A stretch of DNA of 64,000 bases from Pseudisothecium myosuroides (lineage: Eukaryota > Streptophyta > Bryopsida > Hypnales > Lembophyllaceae), in the NCBI GenBank assembly GCA_951799445.1, contig OX637296.1, positions 1,736,001 to 1,800,000 on the forward strand, given 5' to 3'. Under the pieces are notes generated by a model. That model searched no databases, was not told where the DNA came from, and saw only the letters and a program-made list of their open reading frames with translations. Every line of letters begins with the position of its first letter. Positions within the stretch are counted from its first letter, which is position 1. Below are positions 10,652 to 24,283 of the stretch, piece by piece. The position numbers and the translations under genes are program-made.

Positions 10652-12547
10652 ATCCATTATCCATGGACTGTAGTTTAGAGAACCAAAAACTTGAAGGTCA
10701 TGAATTTTGAATGCAAAGAGCATGAAACAAAAAATGTACAAGTTGTAAATCACCCAAAGATAACGTATACTAAAAATAACACCTCATTTTCTTGAATATA
10801 CCTCACAAAGGAAAAAACATCCATTATCCATGGACTGTAGTTTAGAGAACCAAAAACTTGAAGGTCATGAATTTTGAATGCAAAGAGCATGAAAAAAAAA
10901 ATATGTAGAAGTTGTAAATCACCCAAAGATAACGTATACTAAACGTAACACCTCATTTTCTTGAATATATTTCACAAAGGAAAAAACACCCATTATCCAT
11001 GGACTGTAGTTTAGAGAACCAAAAACTTGAAGGTCATGAATTTTGAATGCAAGGAGCATGGAAAAAAAAATGTAATACTTGTAAATCACTCAAAGATAAC
11101 GTATACTAAAAATAACACCTCATTTTCTTGAATATATTTCACAAAGGAAAAAACATCCATTATCCATGGACTGTAGTTTAGAGAACCAAAAACTTGAAGG
11201 TCATGAATTTTGAATGCAAAGAGCATGAAACCAAAAAAGATACAAGTTGTAAATCACCCAAAAATAACGTATACTAAAAATAACACCTCCTTTTCCTGAA
11301 TATATTTCACAAAGGAAAAAACATCCATTATCCATGGACTGTAGTTTAGAGAACCAAAAACTTGAAGGTCATGAATTTTGAATGCAAAGAGCATGGAAAA
11401 AAAAATGTACAAAACGTAAATCACCCAAAGATAACGTATACTAAAAATAACACCTCATTCTCTTGAATATACTTCACAAAGGAAAAAACATCCATTATCC
11501 ATGGACTGTAGTTTAGAGAACCAAAAACTTGAAGGTCATGAATTTTGAATGCAAAGAGCATGAAAAAAAAAATATGTAGAAGTTGTAAATCACCCAAAGA
11601 TAACGTATACTAAAAGTAACACCTCATTTTCTTGAATATATTTCACAAAGGAAAAAACACCCATTATCCATGGACTTTCGTTTAGAGAACCAAAAACTTG
11701 AAGGTCATGAATTTTGAATGCAAAGAGCATGAAAAAAAAAATGTTCAAGTTGTAAATCACCCAAAGATAACGTATACTAAACGTAACACCTCATTTTCTT
11801 GAATATATTTCACAAAGGAAAAAACACCCATTATCCATGGACTGTAGTTTAGAGAACCAAAAACTTGAAGGTCATGAATTTTGAATGCAAAGAGCATGAA
11901 ACAAAAAATGTACAAGTTGTAAATCACCCAAAGATAACGTATACTAAAAATAACACCACATTTTCATGAATATACTTCACAAAGGAAAAAACATCCATTA
12001 TCCATGGACTGTAGTTTAGAGAACCAAAAACTTGAAGGTCATGAATTTTGAATGCAAAGAGCATGAAAAAAAAAATATGTAGAAGTTGTAAATCCCCCAA
12101 AGATAACGTATACTAAAAGTAACACCTCATTTTCTTGAATATATTTCACAGAGGAAAAAACACCCATTATCCATGGACTATAGTTTAGAGAACCAAAAAC
12201 TTGAAGGTCATGAATTTTGAATGCAAAGAGCATGAAACCAAAAAAGATACAAGTTGTAAATCACCCAAAAATAACGTATACTAAAAATAACACCTCCTTT
12301 TCCTGAATATATTTCACAAAGGAAAAAACATCCATTATCCATGGACTGTAGTTTAGAGAACCAAAAACTTGAAGGTCATGAATTTTGAATGCAAAGAGCA
12401 TGAAACAAAAAATGTACAAAACGTAAATCACCCAAAGATAACGTATACTAAAAATAACACCTCATTTTCTTGAATATACTTCACAAAGAAAAAAACATCC
12501 ATTATCCATGGACTGTAGTTTAGAGAACCAAAAACTTGAAGGTCATG

Positions 12548-12882
12548 AATTTTGAATGCAAAGAGCATGGAAAGAAAAATGTAGTACTTGTAAATCACCC
12601 AAATATAACGTATACTAAAAATATCACCTCATTTTCTTGAATATACTTCACAAAGGAAAAAACATCCATTATCCATGGACTGTAGTTTAGAGAACCAAAA
12701 ACTTGAAGGTCATGAATTTTGAATGCAAAGAGCATGAAACAAAAAATGTACAAGTTGTTAATCACCCAAAGATAACGTATACTAAAAATAACACCTCATT
12801 TTCTTGAATATATTTCACAAAGGAAAAAAACATCCATTATCCATGGACTGTAGTTTAGAGAACCAAAAACTTGAAGGTCATG
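12548..12882 (+). repeat. T4-T1 dimer, copy 1
   Basis: A 335 bp dimer: a T4 monomer with the rare AAAAATATCACCTC (usual AATAACACCTC), then a T1 monomer with GTTGTTAATC. It is repeated immediately downstream in register. Confidence 0.88.
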
Positions 12883-13217
12883 AATTTTGAATGCAAAGAG
12901 CATGGAAAGAAAAATGTAGTACTTGTAAATCACCCAAATATAACATATACTAAAAATATCACCTCATTTTCTTGAATATACTTCACAAAGGAAAAAACAT
13001 CCATTATCCATGGACTGTAGTTTAGAGAACCAAAAACTTGAAGGTCATGAATTTTGAATGCAAAGAGCATGAAACAAAAAATGTACAAGTTGTTAATCAC
13101 CCAAAGATAACGTATACTAAAAATAACACCTCATTTTCTTGAATATATTTCACAAAGGAAAAAAACATCCATTATCCATGGACTGTAGTTTAGAGAACCA
13201 AAAACTTGAAGGTCATG
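12883..13217 (+). repeat. T4-T1 dimer, copy 2
   Basis: Second 335 bp copy. The T4 half has ATAACATATACTAAAAATATC, a private G-to-A beside GTATAC. A third T4 half (13218-13384, with AAAACATCACC) follows without a T1 partner. One further T4 of this kind, with AAAATATCAC, lies near 20996-21008. Confidence 0.85.
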
Positions 13218-15737
13218 AATTTTGAATGCAAAGAGCATGGAAAGAAAAATGTAGTACTTGTAAATCACCCAAATATAACGTATACTAAAAACATCACCTC
13301 ATTTTCTTGAATATACTTCACAAAGGAAAAAACATCCATTATCCATGGACTGTAGTTTAGAGATCCAAAAACTTGAAGGTCATGAATTTTGAATGCAAAG
13401 AGCATGGAAAAAAAAATATGTACAAGTTGTATATCACCCAAAGATAACGTATACTAAAAATAACACCTCATTTTCTGGAATATATTTCACAAAGGAAAAA
13501 ACATCTATTATCCATGGACTGTAGTTTAGAGACCGAAAAACTTGAAGGTCATGAATTTTGAATGCAAAGAGCATGAAAAAAAAAATATGTAGAAGTTGTA
13601 AATCCCCCAAAGATAACGTATACTAAAAATAACACCTCATTTTCTTGAATATACTTCACAAAGGAAAAAACATCCATTATCCATGGACTGTAGTTTAGAG
13701 AACCAAAAACTTGAAGGTCATGAATTTTGAATGCAAAGAGCATGAAAAAAAAAATATGTAGAAGTTGTAAATCCCCCAAAGATAACGTATACTAAAAGTA
13801 ACACCTCATTTTCTTGAATATATTTCACAAAGGAAAAAACACCCATTATCCATGGACTGTAGTTTAGAGAACCAAAAACTTGAAGGTCATGAATTTTGAA
13901 TGCAAAGAGCATGAAACAAAAAATGTACAAGTTGTAAATCACCCAAAGATAACGTATACTAAAAATAACACCTCATTTTCTTGAATATACTTCACAGAGG
14001 AAAAAACATCCATTATCCGTGGACTGTAGTTTAGAGAACCAAAAACTTGAAGGTCATGAATTTTGAATGCAAAGAGCATGAAAAAAAAATATGTAGAAGT
14101 TGTAAATCCCCCAAAGATAACGTATACTAAAAATAACACCTCATTTTCTTGAATATACTTCACAAAGGAAAAAACATCCATTATCCATGGACTGTAGTTT
14201 AGAGATCCAAAAACTTGAAGGTCATGAATTTTGAATGCAAAGAGCACGAAAAAAAAAATATGTACAAGTTGTATATCACCCAAAGATAACGTATACTAAA
14301 AATAACACCTCATTTTCTTGAATATATTTCACAAAGGAAAAAACATCTATTATCCATGGACTGTAGTTTAGAGAACCAAAAACTTGAAGGTCATGAATTT
14401 TGAATGCAAAGAGCATGAAACAAAAAATGTACAAGTTGTAAATCACCCAAAGATAACGTATACTAAAAATAACACCTCATTTTCTTGAATATACTTCACA
14501 AAGGAAAAAACATCCATTATCCATGGACTGTAGTTTAGAGAACCAAAAACTTGAAGGTCATGAATTTTGAATGCAAAGAGCATGAAAAAAAAAATATGTA
14601 GAAGTTGTAAATCACCCAAAGATAACGTATACTAAAAGTAACACCTCATTTTCTTGAATATATTTCACAAAGGAAAAAACACCCATTATCCATGGACTGT
14701 AGTTTAGAGAACCAAAAACTTGAAGGTCATGAAATTTGAATGCAAAGAGCATGAAACCAAAAAAGATACAAGTTGTAAATCACCCAAAAATAACGTATAC
14801 TAAAAATAACACCTCCTTTTCCTGAATATATTTCACAAAGGAAAAAACATCCATTATCCATGGACTTTAGTTTAGAGAACCAAAAACTTGAAGGTCATGA
14901 ATTTTGAATGCAAAGAGCATGAAACAAAAAATGTACAAGTTGTAAATCACCCAAAGATAACGTACACTAAAAATAACACCTCATTTTCTTGAATATACTT
15001 CACAAAGGAAAAAACATCCATTATCCATGGACTGTAGTTTAGAGAACCAAAAACTTGAAGGTCATGAATTTTGAATGCAAAGAGCATGAAAAAAAAAATA
15101 TGTAGAAGTTGTAAATCCCCCAAAGATAACGTATACTAAAAGTAACACCTCATTTTCTTGAATATATTTCACAAAGGAAAAAACACCCATTATCCATGGA
15201 CTGTAGTTTAGAAAACCAAAAACTTGAAGGTCATGAATTTTGAATGCAAAGAGCATGAAACCAAAAAAGATACAAGTTGTAAATCACCCAAAAATAACGT
15301 ATACTAAAAATAACACCTCATTTTCTTGAATATACTTCACAAAGGAAAAAAACTCCATTATCCATGGACTGTAGTTTAGAGAACCAAAAACTTGAAGGTC
15401 ATGAATTTTGAATGCAAAGAGCATGGAAAAAAAAATGTGGTACTTGTTAATCACCCAAATATAATGTATACTAAAAATTACACCTCATTTTCTTGAATAT
15501 ACTTCACAAAGAAAAAAACATCCATTATCCATGGACTTTAGTTTAGAGAACCAAAAACTTGAAGGTCATGAATTTTGAATGCAAAGAGCATGAAACAAAA
15601 AATGTACAAGTTGTAAATCACCCAAAGATAACATATACTAAAAATAACACCTCCTTTTCCTGAATATATTTCACAAAGGAAAAAACATCCATTATCCATG
15701 GACTGTAGTTTAGAGAACCAAAAACTTGAAGGTCATG

Positions 15738-16072
15738 AATTTTGAATGCAAAGAGCATGGAAAAAATAATGTAGTACTTCTACATCACCCAAACATAACG
15801 TATACTTAAAATAACACCTCATTTTCTTGAATATACTTCACAAAGGAAAAAAACATCCATTATCCATGGACTGTAGTTTAGAGAACCAAAAACTTGAAGG
15901 TCATGAATTTTGAATGCAAAGAGCATGGAAAAAATAATGTAGTACTTCTACATCACCCAAAGATAACGTATACTAAAAATAACACCTCATTTTCTTGAAC
16001 ATATTTCACAAAGGAAAAAACATCCATTATCCATGGACTGTAGTTTAGAGAACCAAAAACTTGAAGGTCATG
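15738..16072 (+). repeat. T2-T2 dimer inside block B, copy 1
   Basis: Two T2 monomers (335 bp). The first has AAACATAACG with GTATACTTAAAATAAC; the second has AAAGATAACG with CTTGAACATATTTC. The pair repeats in the next 335 bp and both pairs are present again in block B copy 2. The dimerisation therefore predates the 17-monomer duplication. Confidence 0.85.
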
Positions 16073-16407
16073 AATTTTGAATGCAAAGAGCATGGAAAAA
16101 ATAATGTAGTACTTCTACATCACCCAAACATAACGTATACTTAAAATAACACCTCATTTTCTTGAATATACTTCACAAAGGAAAAAAACATCCATTATCC
16201 ATGGACTGTAGTTTAGAGAACCAAAAACTTGAAGGTCATGAATTTTGAATGCAAAGAGCATGGAAAAAATAATGTAGTACTTCTACATCACCCAAAGATA
16301 ACGTATACTAAAAATAACACCTCATTTTCTTGAATACATTTCACAAAGGAAAAAAACTCCATTATCCATGGAGTGTAGTTTAGAGAACCAAAAACTTGAA
16401 GGTCATG
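16073..16407 (+). repeat. T2-T2 dimer inside block B, copy 2
   Basis: Second 335 bp pair. Its first monomer keeps GTATACTTAAAATAAC. Its second has AAAGATAACG, but with CTTGAATACATTTC and CCATGGAGTG instead of the GAACATATTTC form. Confidence 0.8.
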
Positions 16408-17243
16408 AATTTTGAATGCAAAGAGCATGAAACAAAAAATGTACAAGTTGTAAATCCCCCAAAGATAACGTATACTAAAAGTAACACCTTATTTTCTTGA
16501 ATATATTTCACAAAGGAAAAAAACCCCATTATCCATGGACTGTAGTTTAGAGAACCAAAAACTTGAAGGTCATGAATTTTGAATGCAAAGAGCATGGAAA
16601 AAATAATGTAGTACTTCTACATCACCCAAAGATAACGTATACTAAAAATAACACCTCATTTTCTTGAACATATTTCACAAAGGAAAAAAACATCCATTAT
16701 CCATGGACTGTAGTTTTGAGATCCAAAACCTTGAAGGTCATGAATTTTGAATGCAAAGAGCATGAAAAAAAAAATGTACAAGTTGTAAATCACCCAAAGA
16801 TAACGTATACTAAAAATAACACCTCATTTTCTTGAATATACTTCACAAAGGAAAAAACATCCATTATCCATGGACTGTAGTTTAGAGAACCAAAAACTTG
16901 AAGGTCATGAATTTTGAATGCAAAGAGCATGAAAAAAAAAATGTACAAGTTGTAAATCACCCTAAGATAACGTATAGTAAAAATAACACCTCCTTTTCCT
17001 GAATATATTTCACAAAGGAAAGAAACTCCATTATCCATGGACTGTAGTTTAGAGAACCAAAAAATTGAAGGTCATCAATTTTGAATGCAAAGAGCATGAA
17101 ACAAAAAATGTACAAAACGTAAATCACCCAAAGATAACGTATACTAAAAATAACACCTCATTTTCTTGAATATATTTCACAAAGGAAAAAAACTCCATTA
17201 TCCATGGACTGTAGTTTAGAGAACCAAAAACTTGAAGGTCATG

Positions 17244-20091
17244 AATTTTGAATGCAAAGAGCATGAAACAAAAAATGTACAAGTTGTAAATCACCCAAAG
17301 ATAACGTATACTAAAAATAACACCTCATTTTCTTGAATATACTTCACAAAGGAAAAAACATCCATTATCCATGGACTGTAGTTTAGAGAACCAAAAACTT
17401 GAAGGTCATGAATTTTGAATGCAAAGAGCATGAAAAAAAAAATATGTAGAAGTTGTAAATCACCCAAAGATAACGTATACTAAAAGTAACACCTCATTTT
17501 CTTGAATATATTTCACAAAGGAAAAAACACCCATTATCCATGGACTGTAGTTTAGAGAACCAAAAACTTGAAGGTCATGAAATTTGAATGCAAAGAGCAT
17601 GAAACCAAAAAAGATACAAGTTGTAAATCACCCAAAAATAACGTATACTAAAAATAACACCTCCTTTTCCTGAATATATTTCACAAAGGAAAAAACATCC
17701 ATTATCCATGGACTTTAGTTTAGAGAACCAAAAACTTGAAGGTCATGAATTTTGAATGCAAAGAGCATGAAACAAAAAATGTACAAGTTGTAAATCACCC
17801 AAAGATAACGTACACTAAAAATAACACCTCATTTTCTTGAATATACTTCACAAAGGAAAAAACATCCATTATCCATGGACTGTAGTTTAGAGAACCAAAA
17901 ACTTGAAGGTCATGAATTTTGAATGCAAAGAGCATGAAAAAAAAAATATGTAGAAGTTGTAAATCCCCCAAAGATAACGTATACTAAAAGTAACACCTCA
18001 TTTTCTTGAATATATTTCACAAAGGAAAAAACACCCATTATCCATGGACTGTAGTTTAGAAAACCAAAAACTTGAAGGTCATGAATTTTGAATGCAAAGA
18101 GCATGAAACCAAAAAAGATACAAGTTGTAAATCACCCAAAAATAACGTATACTAAAAATAACACCTCATTTTCTTGAATATACTTCACAAAGGAAAAAAA
18201 CTCCATTATCCATGGACTGTAGTTTAGAGAACCAAAAACTTGAAGGTCATGAATTTTGAATGCAAAGAGCATGGAAAAAAAAATGTGGTACTTGTTAATC
18301 ACCCAAATATAATGTATACTAAAAATTACACCTCATTTTCTTGAATATACTTCACAAAGAAAAAAACATCCATTATCCATGGACTTTAGTTTAGAGAACC
18401 AAAAACTTGAAGGTCATGAATTTTGAATGCAAAGAGCATGAAACAAAAAATGTACAAGTTGTAAATCACCCAAAGATAACATATACTAAAAATAACACCT
18501 CCTTTTCCTGAATATATTTCACAAAGGAAAAAACATCCATTATCCATGGACTGTAGTTTAGAGAACCAAAAACTTGAAGGTCATGAATTTTGAATGCAAA
18601 GAGCATGGAAAAAATAATGTAGTACTTCTACATCACCCAAACATAACGTATACTTAAAATAACACCTCATTTTCTTGAATATACTTCACAAAGGAAAAAA
18701 ACATCCATTATCCATGGACTGTAGTTTAGAGAACCAAAAACTTGAAGGTCATGAATTTTGAATGCAAAGAGCATGGAAAAAATAATGTAGTACTTCTACA
18801 TCACCCAAAGATAACGTATACTAAAAATAACACCTCATTTTCTTGAACATATTTCACAAAGGAAAAAACATCCATTATCCATGGACTGTAGTTTAGAGAA
18901 CCAAAAACTTGAAGGTCATGAATTTTGAATGCAAAGAGCATGGAAAAAATAATGTAGTACTTCTACATCACCCAAACATAACGTATACTTAAAATAACAC
19001 CTCATTTTCTTGAATATACTTCACAAAGGAAAAAAACATCCATTATCCATGGACTGTAGTTTAGAGAACCAAAAACTTGAAGGTCATGAATTTTGAATGC
19101 AAAGAGCATGGAAAAAATAATGTAGTACTTCTACATCACCCAAAGATAACGTATACTAAAAATAACACCTCATTTTCTTGAATACATTTCACAAAGGAAA
19201 AAAACTCCATTATCCATGGAGTGTAGTTTAGAGAACCAAAAACTTGAAGGTCATGAATTTTGAATGCAAAGAGCATGAAACAAAAAATGTACAAGTTGTA
19301 AATCCCCCAAAGATAACGTATACTAAAAGTAACACCTTATTTTCTTGAATATATTTCACAAAGGAAAAAAACCCCATTATCCATGGACTGTAGTTTAGAG
19401 AACCAAAAACTTGAAGGTCATGAATTTTGAATGCAAAGAGCATGGAAAAAATAATGTAGTACTTCTACATCACCCAAAGATAACGTATACTAAAAATAAC
19501 ACCTCATTTTCTTGAACATATTTCACAAAGGAAAAAAACATCCATTATCCATGGACTGTAGTTTTGAGATCCAAAACCTTGAAGGTCATGAATTTTGAAT
19601 GCAAAGAGCATGAAAAAAAAAATGTACAAGTTGTAAATCACCCAAAGATAACGTATACTAAAAATAACACCTCATTTTCTTGAATATACTTCACAAAGGA
19701 AAAAACATCCATTATCCATGGACTGTAGTTTAGAGAACCAAAAACTTGAAGGTCATGAATTTTGAATGCAAAGAGCATGAAAAAAAAAATGTACAAGTTG
19801 TAAATCACCCTAAGATAACGTATAGTAAAAATAACACCTCCTTTTCCTGAATATATTTCACAAAGGAAAGAAACTCCATTATCCATGGACTGTAGTTTAG
19901 AGAACCAAAAAATTGAAGGTCATCAATTTTGAATGCAAAGAGCATGAAACAAAAAATGTACAAAACGTAAATCACCCAAAGATAACGTATACTAAAAATA
20001 ACACCTCATTTTCTTGAATATATTTCACAAAGGAAAAAAACTCCATTATCCATGGACTGTAGTTTAGAGAACCAAAAACTTGAAGGTCATG
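17244..20091 (+). repeat. Block B, copy 2: 17-monomer unit of 2,848 bp
   Basis: Second copy, same length and same rare alleles, ending where the next monomer becomes T9 (after about 20112). Matching at the 2,848 bp offset runs through 17244-17264 as well, so the exchange point cannot be placed more finely than about 17199-17264. That interval is the conserved CCATGG-to-GCAAAGAGCATG part of the monomer. Confidence 0.9.
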
Positions 20092-21600
20092 AATTTTGAA
20101 TGCAAAGAGCATGGAAAAAAAAATGTGGTACTTGTTAATCACCCAAATATAATGTATACTAAAAATAACACCTCATTTTCTTGAATATACTTCACAAAGA
20201 AAAAAACATCCATTATCCATGGACTTTAGTTTAGAGAACCAAAAACTTGAAGGTCATGAATTTTGAATGCAAAGAGCATGAAACAAAAAATGTACAAGTT
20301 GTAAATCACCCAAAGATAACGTATACTAAAAATAACACCTCATTTTCTTGAATATATTTCACAAAGGAAAAAAACATCCATTATCCATGGACTGTAGTTT
20401 AGAGAACCAAAAACTTGAAGGTCATGAATTTTGAATGCAAAGAGCATGGAAAAAATAATGTAGTACTTCTACATCACCCAAACATAACGTATACTAAAAA
20501 TAACACCTCATTTTCTTGAATATACTTCACAAAGGAAAAAAACATCCATTATCCATGGACTGTAGTTTAGAGAACCAAAAACTTGAAGGTCATGAATTTT
20601 GAATGCAAAGAGCATGAAACAAAAAATGTACAAGTTGTTAATCACCCAAAGATAACGTATACTAAAAATAACACCTCATTTTCTTGAATATACTTCACAA
20701 AGGAAAAAAACATCCATTATCCATGGACTGTAGTTTAGAGAACCAAAAACTTGAAGGTCATGAATTTTGAATGCAAAGAGCATGAAACAAAAAATGTACA
20801 AGTTGTTAATCACCCAAAGATAACGTATACTAAAAATAACACCTCATTTTCTTGAATATATTTCACAAAGGAAAAAAACATCCATTATCCATGGACTGTA
20901 GTTTAGAGAACCAAAAACTTGAAGGTCATGAATTTTGAATGCAAAGAGCATGGAAAGAAAAATGTAGTACTTGTAAATCACCCAAATATAACGTATACTA
21001 AAAATATCACCTCATTTTCTTGAATATACTTCACAAAGGAAAAAACATCCATTATCCATGGACTGTAGTTTAGAGATCCAAAAACTTGAAGGTCATGAAT
21101 TTTGAATGCAAAGAGCATGAAAAAAAAAATCTGTACAAGTTGTATATCACCCAAAGATAACGTATACTAAAAATAACACCTCATTTTCTTGAATATACTT
21201 CACAAAGGAAAAAACATCCATTATCCATGGACTGTAGTTTTGAGAACCAAAAACTTGAAGGTCATGAATTTTGAATGCAAAGAGCATGAAACAAAAAATT
21301 TACAAGTTGTAAATCACCCAAAGATAACGTATACTAAAAATAACACCTCATTTTCTTGAATATATTTCACAAAGGAAAAAACATCCATTATCCATGGACT
21401 GTAGTTTAGAGAACCAAAAACTTGAAGGTCATGAATTTTGAATGCAAAGAGCATGAAACAAAAAATGTACAAGTTGCAAATCACCCAAAGATAACGTATA
21501 CTAAAAATAACACCTCATTTTCTTGAATATACCTCACAAAGGAAAAAACATCCATTATCCATGGACTGTAGTTTTGAGATCCAAAAACTTGAAGGTCATG
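20092..21600 (+). repeat. T9-T1-T2-T1 mosaic segment
   Basis: Nine monomers. The opening order T9, T1, T2, T1 matches the region starting near 8694 (T9 then block A copy 2), with CACAAAGAAAAAAAC and GGACTTTAG in the T9 unit. It then carries a T4 with AAAATATCAC, a TATATC-type monomer near 21100, and a T1 with GTTGCAAATC and AATATACCTCAC that recurs near 31870. Confidence 0.75.
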
Positions 21601-24283
21601 AATTTTGAATGCAAAGAGCATGAAAAAAAAAATATGTAGAAGTTGTAAATCCCCAAAAGATAACGTATACTAAAAGTAACACCTCATTTTCTTGAATATA
21701 ATTCACAAAGGAAAAAACACCCATTATCCATGGACTGTAGTTTAGAGAACCAAAAACTTGAAGGTCATGAATTTTGAATGCAAAGAGCAAGAAACAAAAA
21801 ATTTACAAGTTGTAAATCACCCAAAGATAACGTATACTAAAAATAACACCTCATTTTCTTGAATATACTTCACAAAGGAAAAAACGTCCATTATCCGTGC
21901 ACTGTAGTTTAGAGAACCAAAAACTTGAAGGTCATGAATTTTGAATGCAAAGAGCATGAAAAAAAAAATATGTAGAAGTTGTAAATCCCCCAAAGATAAC
22001 GTATACTAAAAGTAACACCTCATTTTCTTGAATATATTTCACAAAGGAAAAAACACCCATTATCCATGGACTGTAGTTTAGAGAACCAAAAACTTGAAGG
22101 TCATGAATTTTGAATGCAAAGAGCATGAAACCAAAAAAGATACAAGTTGTAAATCACCCAAAAATAACGTATACTAAAAATAACACCTCCTTTTCCTGAA
22201 TATATTTCACAAAGGAAAAAACATCCATTATCCATGGACTGTAGTTTAGAGAACCAAAAAATTGAAGGTCATGAATTTTGAATGCAAAGAGCATGAAACA
22301 AAAAATGTACAAAACGTAAATCACCCAAAGATAACGTATACTAAAAATAACACCTCATTTTCTTGAATATATTTCACAAAGGAAAAAAACTCCATTATCC
22401 ATGGACTGTAGTTTAGAGAACCAAAAACTTGAAGGTCATGAATTTTGAATGCAAAGAGCATGGAAAAAAAAATGTGGTACTTGTTAATCACCACAATATA
22501 ATGTATACTAAAAATAACACCTCATTTTCTTGAATATACTTCACAAAGAAAAAAACATCCATTATCCATGGACTTTAGTTTAGAGAACCAAAAACTTGAA
22601 GGTCATGAATTTTGAATGCAAAGAGCATGAAACAAAAAATGTACAAGTTGTAAATCACCCAAAGATAACGTATACTAAAAATAACACCTCATTTTCTTGA
22701 ATATATTTCACAAAGGAAAAAAACATCCATTATCCATGGACTGTAGTTTAGAGAACCAAAAACTTGAAGGTCATGAATTTTGAATGCAAAGAGCATGGAA
22801 AAAATAATGTAGTACTTCTACATCACCTAAACATAACGTATACTAAAAATAACACCTCATTTTCTTGAATATACTTCACAAAGGAAAAAAACATCCATTA
22901 TCCATGGACTTTCGTTTAGAGAACCAAAAACTTGAAGGTCATGAATTTTGAATGCAAAGAGCATGAAACAAAAAATGTACAAGTTGTTAATCACCCAAAG
23001 ATAACGTATACTAAAAATAACACCTCATTTTCTTGAATATACTTCACAAAGGAAAAAACATCCATTATCCATGGACTGTAGTTTAGAGAACCAAAAACTT
23101 GAAGGTCATAAATTCTGAATGCAAGGAGCATGGAAAAAAAAATGTAATACTTGTAAATCACTCAAAGATAACGTATACTAAAAATAACACCTCATTTTCT
23201 TGAATATATTTCACAAAGGAAAAAACATCCATTATCCATGGACTGTAGTTTAGAGAACCAAAAACTTGAAGGTCATGAATTTTGAATGCAAAGAGCATGA
23301 AACCAAAAAAGATACAAGTTGTAAATCACCTAAAAATAACGTATACTAAAAATAACACCTCCTTTTCCTGAATATATTTCACAAAGGAAAAAACATTCAT
23401 TATCCATGGACAGTAGTTTAGAGAACCAAAAACTTGAAGGTCATGAATTTTGAATGCAAAGAGCATGAAAAAAAAAATGTACAAAACGTAAATCACCCAA
23501 AGATAACGTATACTAAAAATAACACCTTATTTTCTTGAATATATTTCACAAAGGAAAAAAACATCCATTATCCATGGACTGTAGTTTAGAGAACCAAAAA
23601 CTTGAAGGTCATGAATTTTGAATGCAAAGAGCATGGAAAGAAAAATGTAGTACTTGTAAATCACCCAAATATAACGTATACTAAAAATAACACCTCATTT
23701 TCTTGAATATACTTCACAAAGGAAAAAACATCCATTATCCATGGACTGTAGTTTAGAGAACCAAAAACTTGAAGGTCATGAATTTTGAATGCAAAGAGCA
23801 TGGAAAGAAAAATTTAGTACTTGTAAATCACCCAAATATAACGTATACTAAAAATAACACCTCATTTTCTTGAATATACTTCACAAAGGAAAAAACATCC
23901 ATTATCCATGGACTGTAGTTTTGAGAACCAAAAACTTGAAGGTCATGAATTTTGAATGCAAAGAGCATGAAACCAAAAAAGATACAAGTTGTAAATCACC
24001 CAAAAATAACGTATACTAAAAATAACACCTCCTTTTCCTGAATATATTTCACAAAGGAAAAAACATCCATTATCCATGGACTGTAGTTTAGAGAACCAAA
24101 AACTTGAAGGTCATGAATTTTGAATGCAAAGAGCATGAAACCAAAAAAGATACAAGTTGTAAATCACCCAAAAATAACGTATACTAAAAATAACACCTCC
24201 TTTTCCTGAATATATTTCACAAAGGAAAAAACATTCATTATCCATGGACTGTAGTTTAGAGAACCAAAAAATTGAAGGTCATG
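21601..24283 (+). repeat. Block H, copy 1 (partner ~4.70 kb downstream)
   Basis: Sixteen monomers whose order and rare alleles recur at 26298-29146: TCCCCAAAAGATAAC, AAACGTCCATTATCCGTGCAC, AAAAATTGAAGG, CACCACAATATAATG, GGACTTTCG, GGTCATAAATT, CACCTAAAAATAACG, AACATTCATT, AAAAATTTAGTACTTG and GTAGTTTTGAGAACC. The offset is 4,696-4,697 bp (28 monomers) up to about 23.2 kb and 4,863 bp after it. Private features are ATAATTCACAAAG and a T7 monomer at 21934 where the partner has a T6-like one. Confidence 0.85.

Larger units (their letters stand above)
10652..14395 (+). repeat. T1/T6/T7/T8 mosaic segment
   Basis: About 22 monomers dominated by T1, T6, T7 and T8, with a T4-T1 dimer burst at 12548-13384. 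Two monomers starting at 13385 and near 14226 share TATGTACAAGTTGTATATC and are each preceded by GAGATCCAAAAACTTG. Related modules recur near 21.1 and 31.7 kb. No gene or insertion is seen. Confidence 0.75.
14396..17243 (+). repeat. Block B, copy 1: 17-monomer unit of 2,848 bp
   Basis: This unit is followed at once by a copy offset by exactly 2,848 bp. Rare alleles kept in both include GAAATTTGAATG (near 14731), CGTACACTAA (14961), TAGAAAACC (15210), ACTAAAAATTACACC (15471), GTATACTTAAAATAAC (15799 and 16134), GTAGTTTTGAGATCC (16711), CCTAAGATAACGTATAGTAA (16961) and GGTCATCAATTTTG (17071). I found no mismatch across the stretches compared line by line. Shared sequence at this offset begins near 14351. 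Confidence 0.9.

Noticed and set aside
13939..14283. Minus-strand open frames of about 64-114 codons, recurring across the window, as a repeated small membrane protein gene
   Set aside because: They recur because the monomer recurs. Single-A indels shift the frame in many neighbouring monomers, no promoter or spacer is present, and the frame ends at the same satellite TGA each time unless a cassette change removes it.
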